NCBI RefSeq assembly: GCF_039521565.1
Contig: NZ_BAAACP010000002.1
Location: forward strand, 186,001-250,000
Reading direction: 5' to 3'
DNA length: 64,000 nucleotides
Source of the DNA: Paraclostridium tenue
Lineage (GTDB): Bacteria; Bacillota; Clostridia; Peptostreptococcales; Peptostreptococcaceae
In this document: positions 16,355 to 25,156 of the stretch, in pieces
Position numbering within the stretch: position 1 is the first letter of the stretch
How the letters are laid out: the number at the start of each line of letters is the position of its first letter
Notes under the pieces: generated by a model
Databases searched by the model: none
Seen by the model: only the letters and a program-made list of their open reading frames with translations
Told to the model about the DNA's origin: nothing
Position numbers and translations under genes: made by a program

Positions 16355-17734
16355 ATGGAGAAAAATATTAATGTTTACAATGAAAATAAATCAAGTAATT
16401 TTTTAAAATTTTTAATACCATCATTAATTGGGTTACTTTTATTTGTAATACCACTTCCCTATGGTAAATTTGTACCTATTGAAGGTATATCTTCTATAAA
16501 TATAGGTATTGGATTTTTAGCTGAACTTATTAAAATTTCATTTTCAAATTATCTAGATCATATAGCACTTGTAGTAATTGTTTGTTCTGCTATATTATCT
16601 ATTTTAAGTAAATTCATAAATATAAAAAATGATTTTTTAAAAAGTGTTTTAGATGTTCCTTTATTTTGGCTATCATTTAGAATATTAGGTTCTTTATTTA
16701 TTGCTATGACAGTACTTAATTTTGGTCCAGAGTTTATTAAATCTGAGGTTACTGGCCAGACTATATTAGGTGTTTTACCTAGTCTTTTAGCTATATTTTT
16801 AGTTTCTGGATTCTTATTACCTTTAGTTGTTGATTTTGGACTTATGGATTTTGTAGGAACTTTAATATCTAAATTTATGTATAAAATCTTTAAAGTTCCT
16901 GGACGTTCTGCAGTAGATGCTATCTCATCTTGGTTAGGGGATGGTACTTTAGGCATTATGATAACTAATACACAATATAAGCAAGGTTTTTATACAGCAA
17001 AAGAAGCTTGTATAATATCTGTTTGTTTCTCATTAGTATCATTACCGTTTTCTACAGTTATAGCTGACCAGTTAGGACTTATGAATCTATTTGTTCCATT
17101 TTATGGAACTGTATGTATTGCATCATTAGCTTGTGCTATTATAATGCCTCGTATATATCCTCTATCAAAAATTAAAGATGAAACATATCAAAATGTAGAT
17201 CATCTAAAAGAAGATTTAATACCTGAAGGTGAAAATGTAATAAATTTTGCTTTATCTAAAGCTTTAAATAGAGCAGAAAATGCGCCTTCTTTACAGGTAA
17301 TAATAAAAAATGGATTTAAAACTGTTATAGATATGTATTTAGCTTTACTTCCACTTGTTATGGCATGGGGAACTTTAGCACTTGTTGTTGCTGAATTTAC
17401 TCCAATATTTAATTGGATATCTTTCCCTATAGTATTTATATTAAAACTACTTCAAATACCTAATGCAGTGCAAGCTGCTCCAGCTGTTTTAGTTGGATTT
17501 GCAGATATGTTTCTTCCATCTATAATGGTTTCAGGAGATACTTTTGATATATTAACTAAATTTATAATAGGTGCTTTATCTATAACTCAACTTATATATT
17601 TAACAGAAACTGGTGCAGTTATATTAAAATCAGATATACCTTTTAATTTAAAAGATTTATTTATAGTATTTTTAACTAGAACTTTAATAGCACTACCAAT
17701 TATAACATTATTAGCTAAACTTATACTATCATAA
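16355..17734 (+). CDS. YjiH-family membrane protein, candidate arginine-responsive transporter
   Basis: A 459-residue integral membrane protein with about ten hydrophobic segments. It belongs to the YjiH/nucleoside-recognition (Gate-domain) group; the stretch FMYKIFKVPGRSAVDAISSW is typical. The ATG follows AGGAG by about 9 bases. Its mRNA starts with a T-box whose specifier reads AGA, so expression should rise when charged tRNA-Arg falls. That makes uptake of arginine, ornithine or an arginine-containing peptide the simplest role. The name nucleoside recognition is only a domain label. The gene is monocistronic with its own terminator. Confidence 0.85.
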   Translation: MEKNINVYNENKSSNFLKFLIPSLIGLLLFVIPLPYGKFVPIEGISSINIGIGFLAELIKISFSNYLDHIALVVIVCSAILSILSKFINIKNDFLKSVLDVPLFWLSFRILGSLFIAMTVLNFGPEFIKSEVTGQTILGVLPSLLAIFLVSGFLLPLVVDFGLMDFVGTLISKFMYKIFKVPGRSAVDAISSWLGDGTLGIMITNTQYKQGFYTAKEACIISVCFSLVSLPFSTVIADQLGLMNLFVPFYGTVCIASLACAIIMPRIYPLSKIKDETYQNVDHLKEDLIPEGENVINFALSKALNRAENAPSLQVIIKNGFKTVIDMYLALLPLVMAWGTLALVVAEFTPIFNWISFPIVFILKLLQIPNAVQAAPAVLVGFADMFLPSIMVSGDTFDILTKFIIGALSITQLIYLTETGAVILKSDIPFNLKDLFIVFLTRTLIALPIITLLAKLILS

Positions 17735-17763
17735 AAAATGGTCCTACATGGGCCATTTTTTGT
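17733..17763 (+). terminator. intrinsic terminator of the YjiH gene
   Basis: A 12-bp stem (17733-17744 with 17750-17761) with one G-U pair and a 5-base loop is followed by a T run. Confidence 0.88.
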
Positions 17764-17909
17764 TTATAATATATTAAATTAATTTGGTTATAATTACTAT
17801 ATAATATTAATTCTATATTACATATTTTTACTTTAATATTGACTTTTAACTTTAAAAACATTATAATTTAAATTCATTAGAATTCTTACTTTCGGAGGTG
17901 AAAATTATA

Positions 17910-20057
17910 TTGAGAAATATACTTGATATATTCAAAAAAGATGTAAAGGATATATTTACTAACTATGCAATGCTTATAGTTGTAGGAGCACTTTGTATAT
18001 TACCATCTTTATATGCATGGTTTAATATAAAAGCATCATGGGATCCATATGGTAGTACTAGTAATATATCAGTAGCTGTTGTAAATAATGATAAAGGTAC
18101 TACTGTAAAAGATAAGCACATTAATATAGGAGATGAGCTTGAAAAAAACTTAAGAGAAAATAGTGATTTAGGATGGAAGTTCGTTAGTAAAAAGAAAGCA
18201 CTAGATGGTGTTAAGGATGGTTCATACTATGCTTCAATAGAAATTCCAAGTGACTTTTCAAAAGATTTAACTTCTCTTATAACTTCAGATGTTAAAAAAG
18301 GAAAGTTAATTTATACAGTTAATGAAAAAATAAATGCTATAGCTCCTAAAATCACTGATAAGGGAGCTTCAACAATACAATTACAAATAAACCAAACTGT
18401 TGTTGAAACTGTAAGTCAAATTTTATTTGAAGCTTCTAATGAATTAGGTGTAGAACTTGAAGGTCAAATTCCAAAATTAACTGATATAGAAAACTCTTTA
18501 GTTGAGATTCAAAGTAAATTTGGTGATGTAAATAAAACATTAGATTTAGCATCTGATGGTGCTAATAAAGTTCAAGATTTAGTTAAAGACATAAAAAAGG
18601 ACATTCCTTTAATAAAAGAAACTTTAAATAAATCTAAAAGTTTATCATCTGATGTTAAAGAGTTTCTGAAAAACTCTCAAAGTAGTATAAACAGTATTAC
18701 CCCAATAATAAAAAATGATATATCTGTAATGAATGATATAGCTAATTCTATTGTTAATACTACAAATACATTAAATAATTCTATTAGTAATGGTACTGAT
18801 GATGCTTTAACTTTAGCAAATAGTTTATCTACTAAGTTAAATAATTTATCAAATGTAAATAAATCACTAATAGAATTTTTAAATAAGTTAAACTCACTTA
18901 CACCAAATCATCCCTTAACTAATGTTATAAATAAGTTAAAAGATGTAGATTCAAATGTGACACAAGGAGTTAACTCTTTAAATAGTTTAAAAGGTCAACT
19001 TCAAGGTGGTCAAACACCTGCATCTAATACACTTGATAAAGTTTTAAAAGTAGGAAATGATATAAAAGGTATTACATCTAATTTATCTAATAATTTTGAT
19101 TCTACAATCTCTGCTCCTATAAATAATATCTTTGAAAAAGGATATTCAGTTAGCGATAATGTAATCAAAACTTTAGAAGATGCTGAATCTAAATTACCTA
19201 AAGCTGAAAGTATATTAGATACGACTTTTTCACTGTCTGACAAAGGTATTGAAGGAATAAATTATGCAAAAGAAAAATTACCTAAAGTAGAAAATATAGT
19301 AGATGAACTTACAGATGCTATAAAGAAAGTTAATAATCAAGAAGATTTAAATGATTTAGTAAAACTACTTAAAAATGACATAGTAAAAGAAAAGAATTTC
19401 TTAAAAGAACCTGTTACTGTTAATCAAAACAAATTATATCCTATAGAAAATTATGGTTCTGCTATGACTCCATTTTACACTGTTTTATCTTTATGGGTTG
19501 GTTTACTTTTATTATCTTCACTTTTATCAGCTGAAGTTCATGGAGATTATAAACCATATCAAGTATACTTAGGTAGAGGTCTTACTTTTACAGCTATTGC
19601 TGTAATTCAAGCACTAATAGTAAGTTTAGGAGACATATACATACTTGGTGTTCAATGTGTAAATCCAGTTCTTCTTGTATTAGGTTCTGCATTTACAAGT
19701 ATTGTATTTACTTTTATAGTATATTCTCTTTTATCTGTGTTTGGAAATATGGGTAAAGCTATGGGAATAATACTTTTAGTTATTCAAGTAGCTGGTTCAG
19801 GTGGAACATTCCCAATTGAAGTTACACCTAAGTTTTTCCAAATGGTAAATCCATATTTACCGTTTACTTATGCAATATCTATGTTAAGAGAATCAATAGG
19901 TGGAATTTATTATCCTGTATTATATAAAGATATAAGCATATTATGTATATATATAATAGTTTCATTATTAATTGCATTACCACTAAAGAAACCTATAAAT
20001 AAAATTTATAAAGTATTTAATGGTAAATTTAGTGAAAGTGGTCTTTCAGAACACTAA
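17910..20057 (+). CDS. YhgE/Pip family membrane protein
   Basis: A 715-residue protein of the YhgE/Pip (phage infection protein) family. The N-terminal MRNILDIFKKDVKDIF is followed by one membrane helix (about 20-38) and the conserved LPSLYAWFNIKASWDPYG. A long extracellular helical region (about 170-505) consists of repeating N/K/S/L coiled-coil-like sequence. Five to six C-terminal membrane helices (about 520-700) are of the ABC-2 exporter type. The computed frame opens at GTG 17898, but that GTG is the 3' end of the Shine-Dalgarno GGAGGTG. The TTG at 17910, 9 bases on, is the real start. The family is linked to phage receptor activity and secretion; substrate unknown. Confidence 0.88.
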   Translation: MRNILDIFKKDVKDIFTNYAMLIVVGALCILPSLYAWFNIKASWDPYGSTSNISVAVVNNDKGTTVKDKHINIGDELEKNLRENSDLGWKFVSKKKALDGVKDGSYYASIEIPSDFSKDLTSLITSDVKKGKLIYTVNEKINAIAPKITDKGASTIQLQINQTVVETVSQILFEASNELGVELEGQIPKLTDIENSLVEIQSKFGDVNKTLDLASDGANKVQDLVKDIKKDIPLIKETLNKSKSLSSDVKEFLKNSQSSINSITPIIKNDISVMNDIANSIVNTTNTLNNSISNGTDDALTLANSLSTKLNNLSNVNKSLIEFLNKLNSLTPNHPLTNVINKLKDVDSNVTQGVNSLNSLKGQLQGGQTPASNTLDKVLKVGNDIKGITSNLSNNFDSTISAPINNIFEKGYSVSDNVIKTLEDAESKLPKAESILDTTFSLSDKGIEGINYAKEKLPKVENIVDELTDAIKKVNNQEDLNDLVKLLKNDIVKEKNFLKEPVTVNQNKLYPIENYGSAMTPFYTVLSLWVGLLLLSSLLSAEVHGDYKPYQVYLGRGLTFTAIAVIQALIVSLGDIYILGVQCVNPVLLVLGSAFTSIVFTFIVYSLLSVFGNMGKAMGIILLVIQVAGSGGTFPIEVTPKFFQMVNPYLPFTYAISMLRESIGGIYYPVLYKDISILCIYIIVSLLIALPLKKPINKIYKVFNGKFSESGLSEH

Positions 20058-20091
20058 AAAAGAGATAGGATTACTCCTATCTCTTTTTTTA
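20056..20091. terminator. bidirectional terminator
   Basis: A perfect 15-bp stem (20056-20070 with 20075-20089) has a 4-base loop and a T run. It is shared by the convergent YhgE and DUF3867-like genes. Confidence 0.93.
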
Positions 20092-20664
20092 ATAATCATA
20101 TTCAGTTGTATTTTCACACATAATTATATTTATCTTTTTATTTAATATATTCTTATAAGATAATAAAAGTTCATTTAATTCTGCATCAATTAAATTTATT
20201 TTTCCCTTACTTATTAAAATTACTTGTTCTTGATCGATTATTACTTTTATATCATTATGGTCATTTTTTATATACGTCTCCACACAAGCCTTTGGTTTAA
20301 TTTTTTGACTATATTTATCATAAAATCCTATACTATTTTTTATATCATCAAAATTTGAATTATTTATTTCATTAAAATCTATATTATTATAATCTATACC
20401 AAAGTTTTTTAACTGACTATCTATTTCAGATGAGTCCATCCCATATCTCTCCATAAATTTTTTTTGAATATTAATAAATTTTTCTTGAGATATATTATTT
20501 TCCTTCATATAATCCATTATCTTTTTAGAAAATTCAACCATACTTAATTTGCCTGACATAACAGAACCATAAAGACTATATATATATTGTTCAAATTTAT
20601 CAACATCAGAATCTTTTACTTTATTCTTCAGCTTATTAAAATCTATTATTCTATCATCTGACAT
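20089..20664 (-). CDS. DUF3867-like clostridial protein, unknown function
   Basis: A 191-residue protein beginning MSDDRIIDFNKLKNKVKD, with DKFEQYIYSLY and NISQEKFINIQKKFMERYG. I recognise this as the DUF3867 pattern of clostridia, from memory rather than from a search. The N-terminal 100 residues are helical. Residues 120-185 look like a small alpha/beta domain. There is no signal peptide, membrane helix or catalytic motif. A strong AGGAGG lies 7 bases before the ATG. It sits downstream of asnS on the same strand but is separated by a terminator, so it is probably its own transcript. Confidence 0.75.
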   Translation of the reverse strand: MSDDRIIDFNKLKNKVKDSDVDKFEQYIYSLYGSVMSGKLSMVEFSKKIMDYMKENNISQEKFINIQKKFMERYGMDSSEIDSQLKNFGIDYNNIDFNEINNSNFDDIKNSIGFYDKYSQKIKPKACVETYIKNDHNDIKVIIDQEQVILISKGKINLIDAELNELLLSYKNILNKKINIIMCENTTEYDY

Positions 20665-20853
20665 ATTGATACCTCCTGATTAACATTTAGCTTTTAACCT
20701 TATTAATATTATATTCTAATAAAGTTTCCATGTCTACAGTATGAAATTTAGTGCATATTACTTAATATTTTTATTATATCTGTATTTTTCATAAACTCAT
20801 AATTAATTAAATATAATCAATATAGTTTTTTATAATTATATAAAAACTATATA

Positions 20854-20884
20854 AAAAATAGCGAGAAAAACTCGCTATTTTTAC
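20854..20884 (-). terminator. intrinsic terminator of asnS
   Basis: A perfect 12-bp stem with GC core (20854-20865 with 20871-20882) and an AAAAA loop. Next to it, at 20821-20851, a second AT-only inverted repeat may add a back-up hairpin. Confidence 0.88.
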
Positions 20885-20900
20885 TTATATTAACTTTTTA

Positions 20901-22301
20901 TTAGAATTCTGCATTTTTTGGAGTTCTTGGGAATGGTATAACGTCTCTTATGTTTGCCATACCAGTCATATACATTATAATTCTTTCAAATCCTAATCCA
21001 AATCCTGAGTGAGTAGCTGTTCCGAACTTTCTAAGTTCTAAATACCACCAGTAATCTTCTTCATTAAGATTCATTTCTTTTATTCTTTCTAATAATACAT
21101 CGTATCTTTCTTCTCTTTGAGAACCACCAACTATTTCTCCAACACCTGGAACTAAAAGGTCCATAGCTCTTACTGTTTTTCCATCTTCATTCATTCTCAT
21201 GTAGAATGCTTTTATATCTTTTGGATAATCAGTAACAAATACTGGTGCTTTAAATACTTGCTCTGTTAAGTATCTTTCATGTTCTGTTTGAAGATCATCT
21301 CCCCATTTTACTGGGTATTCAAATTCATGTCCTGACTCTTGTAACATTTCAACAGCTTTAGTGTAAGTTATTCTAGTAAATTCAGAATTTACTACATTAT
21401 TTAATCTATCCATTAATCCTTTATCTATAAAACTATTGAAAAATTCCATTTCTTCTGGAGCATTTTCCATAACATAGCTTATTACATATTTTATCATATC
21501 TTCTGCAAGTTCCATGTTATCTTCTAAGTCTGCAAATGCTATTTCAGGTTCTATCATCCAGAACTCTGATGCATGTCTTTGTGTAAATGAATTTTCAGCT
21601 CTAAAAGTTGGTCCAAAAGTATAAACATTTCTAAATGCAAGAGCCATTATCTCAGCATTTAATTGACCACTAACTGTTAAATTAGCTTCTTTTCCAAAGA
21701 AGTCTTTAGAATAATCTATAGCACCTTCTTCATTTTTAGGTATATTATTTAAATCCATAGTTGTTATTCTAAACATTTCTCCCGCACCTTCACAGTCACT
21801 TCCTGTTATGATTGGTGAATGTGCATATACAAAGTTTCTATCTTGGAAGAACTTATGTATAGCATATGCAGCTAAACTTCTTACTCTAAATACTGCAGAG
21901 AAAGTGTTACTTCTTGGTCTTAAATGAGCTATAGTTCTTAAGTATTCTAAAGTATGTCTTTTCTTTTGTAATGGATATGAACTATCTGATTCACCTTCTA
22001 ATTCGATTTTAGTAGCTTGTATTTCTACTGGTTGTTTAGCACCTTCTGTAGATACTAATTCACCTTCTACTAATATAGATGAACTTATTGGAAGTTTTGT
22101 TATTTCTTTAAAGTTTTCTAACTTATCTTCAGCTATTACAACTTGCATATTCTTAAAGAAACTTCCATCATTTAATTCTATGAATCCAAAGTTTTTAGAT
22201 GCTCTAGATGTTCTTATCCATCCAGCTACTTTTACAGTTTTTCCGATATATTCTTCTTTATTTCTGTAAAGTTGTTTAATTTCAGTAAATTCTCTTTGCA
22301 T
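20901..22301 (-). CDS. asnS: asparaginyl-tRNA synthetase
   Basis: A 466-residue class IIb synthetase that charges tRNA-Asn. The N-terminal OB-fold anticodon-binding domain (about 15-110) contains GKTVKVAGWIRTSRASKN. The catalytic core shows motif 2 around FGPTFRAENSFTQRHASEF and motif 3 in GFGLGFERIIMYMTG. AspRS and AsnRS are related, but the upstream T-box carries an AAC (Asn) specifier and the sequence pattern is that of AsnS. The ATG at 22301 follows AGGAGG by 7 bases. The gene is monocistronic between its T-box leader and its terminator. Confidence 0.97.
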   Translation of the reverse strand: MQREFTEIKQLYRNKEEYIGKTVKVAGWIRTSRASKNFGFIELNDGSFFKNMQVVIAEDKLENFKEITKLPISSSILVEGELVSTEGAKQPVEIQATKIELEGESDSSYPLQKKRHTLEYLRTIAHLRPRSNTFSAVFRVRSLAAYAIHKFFQDRNFVYAHSPIITGSDCEGAGEMFRITTMDLNNIPKNEEGAIDYSKDFFGKEANLTVSGQLNAEIMALAFRNVYTFGPTFRAENSFTQRHASEFWMIEPEIAFADLEDNMELAEDMIKYVISYVMENAPEEMEFFNSFIDKGLMDRLNNVVNSEFTRITYTKAVEMLQESGHEFEYPVKWGDDLQTEHERYLTEQVFKAPVFVTDYPKDIKAFYMRMNEDGKTVRAMDLLVPGVGEIVGGSQREERYDVLLERIKEMNLNEEDYWWYLELRKFGTATHSGFGLGFERIIMYMTGMANIRDVIPFPRTPKNAEF

Positions 22302-22340
22302 TTTAAATCCTCCTATAAATTTTATTTTTAATATAAAAAA

Positions 22341-22592
22341 AGCCCTTCATCCCTAAAAGGGACGAAAGACTATTACTCTCGCGGTACCACCCTAATTGCC
22401 TAAATAGGCCACTTAGCTAAGCTTTGCTTAATGGTCTGTAACGGGACCTTCCGTCTAAGCCTACTCTTTAATTAATTTCGGTTAGAGACTCCGAGATGTT
22501 CTTCAATATAAATTTCGTATTGAGCTCTCACCATCCTCAACTCGCTTTAACTACCTTTTATATTTACTCTTCTCTTCAATGTCTTTATAGTT
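22341..22592 (-). ncRNA. T-box riboswitch of asnS, AAC specifier
   Basis: On the minus strand the leader has the stem I apex GGATGGTGAGAG, the specifier AAC at 22498-22500 preceded by GAAG, the T-box motif GGGTGGTACCGCG (within 22376-22393), and a terminator hairpin at about 22345-22368 followed by seven T. Uncharged tRNA-Asn should stabilise the antiterminator and allow asnS transcription. It served as the internal reference to place the specifier of the other T-box in this window. Confidence 0.96.
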
Positions 22593-22614
22593 ATTATTTG
22601 AATTATTTACTAAG

Positions 22615-22643
22615 ATTATACCAACTTATATTTTTTAAGTCAA
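22615..22643 (-). promoter_or_regulatory. asnS promoter
   Basis: On the minus strand, TTGACT (22638-22643), 17 bp, then a perfect TATAAT (22615-22620) immediately precede the T-box leader. Confidence 0.85.
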
Positions 22644-22741
22644 CGATTTATTTTTTATAAAATTTATATATTTTTAAATTTTTTATCAAATATGTTTAAT
22701 TTATATTTTTTTATTAATAATTTTAAATAGGAGGTGTTTTT

Positions 22742-23137
22742 TTGAAATACTTATTAATTTTTATATTAGTATTATTATTTATAGGTCCAAGTGCTAATGA
22801 ATGTACCTCTTTTTCTCAAGCTTTAAAATCAGGTGTTTATAACTACATAACTTGTTTAGATACTTCTTTTAATTATTTAGTTAAAAATGTACCTATTTTT
22901 AATAAAATTTCTGAAATCTCATATAAAAATTCCTATGATAAAATTATGGATAATAGACATCTTGTAAAGCACTTTGTTGAATATGGTCAAACTTTAGATG
23001 AAATAATTAAATCTTATAATACTAATATAAAAAATATTGAAGATTTTAGAAAAGTTGTATATACAAAAAATCCTAATATAGTTTCTAAAGATTATACATT
23101 AAAATCAGGTGAGTATATACTTATTCCAAGTGAATAA
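22742..23137 (+). CDS. small secreted protein with C-terminal LysM-like domain
   Basis: A 131-residue protein. Residues 1-20 (MKYLLIFILVLLFIGPSANE) form a signal peptide or membrane anchor. Residues 75-131 resemble a LysM peptidoglycan-binding module, with HFVEYGQTLDEIIKSYN, NPNI and a terminal LKSGEYILIPS. The start is TTG at 22742 after AGGAGGTG. It is divergent from asnS and convergent with the csp locus. Such short signal-plus-LysM proteins often act in cell wall or spore coat; the region between residues 22 and 70 is not recognised. Confidence 0.78.
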   Translation: MKYLLIFILVLLFIGPSANECTSFSQALKSGVYNYITCLDTSFNYLVKNVPIFNKISEISYKNSYDKIMDNRHLVKHFVEYGQTLDEIIKSYNTNIKNIEDFRKVVYTKNPNIVSKDYTLKSGEYILIPSE

Positions 23138-23151
23138 AATAAACCCATAAA

Positions 23152-23191
23152 AATATACCTAATAATTTATATAAATTATTAGGTATATTAA
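23152..23191. terminator. AT-rich bidirectional hairpin terminator
   Basis: A perfect 18-bp arm pair (23152-23169 with 23172-23189) lies between the LysM gene and the convergent DUF3787-like gene. Confidence 0.75.
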
Positions 23192-23194
23192 AAA

Positions 23195-23389
23195 TTATAA
23201 TCTACTTCCGTTATCAACCCAGTCTTTAGCTTCTTCTACATTTCTTAGAGAAGGGATTGATACATTGCTTTCTGACTTTAAATCTTCAGTTCCAGACCAA
23301 GCAGCAGTATATTCATTTTTTACTGGTCTATTGGACTTTAATCTTTTATTGTCTGATCCATTAAGTGCCTTACATTTTTCATTTTCCAA
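23195..23389 (-). CDS. DUF3787-like small protein
   Basis: A 64-residue protein whose second half, with YTAAWSGTEDLKSES, VSIPS and a terminal EEAKDWVDNGS, fits the short clostridial DUF3787 pattern (TAAW ... IPS ... AKxWVD). That match is from memory. The start is TTG at 23389 with GAGGTG about 10 bases upstream. It lies 58 bp after cspC on the same strand, so it may be the last gene of the csp transcript and spore-associated, which is inference. No catalytic residues are visible. Confidence 0.75.
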   Translation of the reverse strand: MENEKCKALNGSDNKRLKSNRPVKNEYTAAWSGTEDLKSESNVSIPSLRNVEEAKDWVDNGSRL

Positions 23390-23447
23390 ATTAATTCACC
23401 TCTTTTCTTTTGTATTAGTTTTTACATTCTAAATTATAAAATACACA

Positions 23448-25133
23448 TTATTCAAAATTATTTGCAATAGCTATAATAGTATCTTTTAAATTTAAAATTC
23501 CATATCCTTGCGATATATTTGGATAAGTATATATCTCTTTTTTTGTAGCCCCAAGCATTAAATAAGTTTTTAATTGTTGTGTATATAAAGATCCTTGATA
23601 AAACTCATATTGATCTTTTATATATTGAATAATTAGTGCTAAAACTCCACTAACTATAGATGAACTAACTCCAGTTCCAATTGACGTATTATAACTATTA
23701 TTTATATAAGGAGCTATTATATCAACTCCTGGTGCGACTATATCTGGTTTTATTCCTCTTTTCTTTATAGGCCCTTTTGATGAGCCTATCCATATACTAT
23801 CAGTCTTGTCATTATAAGCACCTATAGTTATTACATTTTCTGGAGCTGCATACATTGTTATTGTAGACGTAGACGCTGGATCTGAAAATCTAGTTTCTTG
23901 AGACATTATATTTTTATTTGGTAAATAAACATCATATATCCCTTCTATAATAAATTCTGGAATTAATCTTAAAGTCCATATACCTGGTTTAATGTCGTAT
24001 AAATTTATATTTAATTCTTGATGTCCTGATTCTAACCAAGGGTATATAAATCTCATTTCATAAGTTGTATTTTCTAAATTGAATTTACCTCTGTATACAT
24101 AATAATCTGGAGCATACATAATTTGATAACTAAGTTCTCCTGATGGAGATATTATTAATGCACCTATTTTATCTGGTCCACTAATTACTAAATTTATATC
24201 TAAATTTATTTGTTCTCCTACTTGAATTATTATATCTTGCTTTTCATTTACATCTGATACTACTCCTTCATAATGAATGTCTGTATTCCCTTCATTTCCA
24301 GCTCCACTAACTACAATAACTCCTGATTCTACTATCTGATTAAATGTCTCTATCATTGTTGATTCTATTATTGACTTTGACGCTAAACCTACAGTTAGAT
24401 TTATTATAATATATTTATTTTCTCTTTTAGCTACATCTAAAACATACTTTATCCCAGCTAAAAAATCTGATTTTTGATAATTTATTTTTCCTGATGCATA
24501 AGTATCTCTATATTCCCTTAATTTAACAACTACCAATTCACTATCAATAGCAATGCCTTTGTATTGAGAATTTAATTTTCCCTTTCCTGATGATATTCCT
24601 GCAGCTATAGTTCCAGTTCCAATTTTATCTTCACTCAAGGTGTTATCATTTTCAGATATGGCTTTATTTATATCTTCTCTAGTAAATTCACTTCCAAATA
24701 TTAGTCCATCTGGAGGTGATTTTTTATTACTTTCTTGATCCCATATTGATACTATACTAGTTGTATTATCATCATTTATAAAATCTGGATGCAAATAGTC
24801 TATCCCTGAATCTATTATTGCTATTAAAATATCTTTTCCAGTAGTTGTTATATATGGATTTTTATATATATAATCTGTTCCCGATGAATCTGTCACACTT
24901 ACACCTTGTTCTAAACCATTAGTTACATCTATTAAAGAACTCATAGGCACTGACCTTTGCCACCATGCAATACTTATAATTTCATTTAGTGTATTTTCAT
25001 AAAAATCAATAGGAACATATATAACTAATAAATTATCATTTAATATCATAAATCTTTCTATTTTATTATTTCTTAAATCATTAGTTACATCTTCTATATT
25101 TCCTTGATAAATTATAAGATAGGATTTTTCCAA
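23448..25133 (-). CDS. cspC: CspC-like subtilisin pseudoprotease, candidate germinant sensor
   Basis: A 561-residue subtilase-fold protein. The catalytic Asp is kept (IAIIDSGIDYLHPDF, D108). The His of the HGT motif is Thr (IGTGT, T173) and the Ser of GTS is Gly (GTGVSSS, G488), so it cannot be a normal protease. From memory, C. difficile CspC has the same two substitutions, Thr and Gly, at positions three residues lower. That protein signals bile-salt germinants to the CspB protease, which activates the cortex hydrolase SleC. The start is TTG at 25133 with AGGAGG 9-10 bases upstream. It follows cspA by 23 bp. The role is inferred from the family. Confidence 0.9.
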   Translation of the reverse strand: MEKSYLIIYQGNIEDVTNDLRNNKIERFMILNDNLLVIYVPIDFYENTLNEIISIAWWQRSVPMSSLIDVTNGLEQGVSVTDSSGTDYIYKNPYITTTGKDILIAIIDSGIDYLHPDFINDDNTTSIVSIWDQESNKKSPPDGLIFGSEFTREDINKAISENDNTLSEDKIGTGTIAAGISSGKGKLNSQYKGIAIDSELVVVKLREYRDTYASGKINYQKSDFLAGIKYVLDVAKRENKYIIINLTVGLASKSIIESTMIETFNQIVESGVIVVSGAGNEGNTDIHYEGVVSDVNEKQDIIIQVGEQINLDINLVISGPDKIGALIISPSGELSYQIMYAPDYYVYRGKFNLENTTYEMRFIYPWLESGHQELNINLYDIKPGIWTLRLIPEFIIEGIYDVYLPNKNIMSQETRFSDPASTSTITMYAAPENVITIGAYNDKTDSIWIGSSKGPIKKRGIKPDIVAPGVDIIAPYINNSYNTSIGTGVSSSIVSGVLALIIQYIKDQYEFYQGSLYTQQLKTYLMLGATKKEIYTYPNISQGYGILNLKDTIIAIANNFE

Positions 25134-25156
25134 AATAAAAATTCCTCCTATTTATG

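Noticed and set aside
16558..16956. Minus-strand frame of 132 residues inside the YjiH gene
   Set aside because: Antisense to a T-box-controlled gene with clear membrane segments; no start signal.
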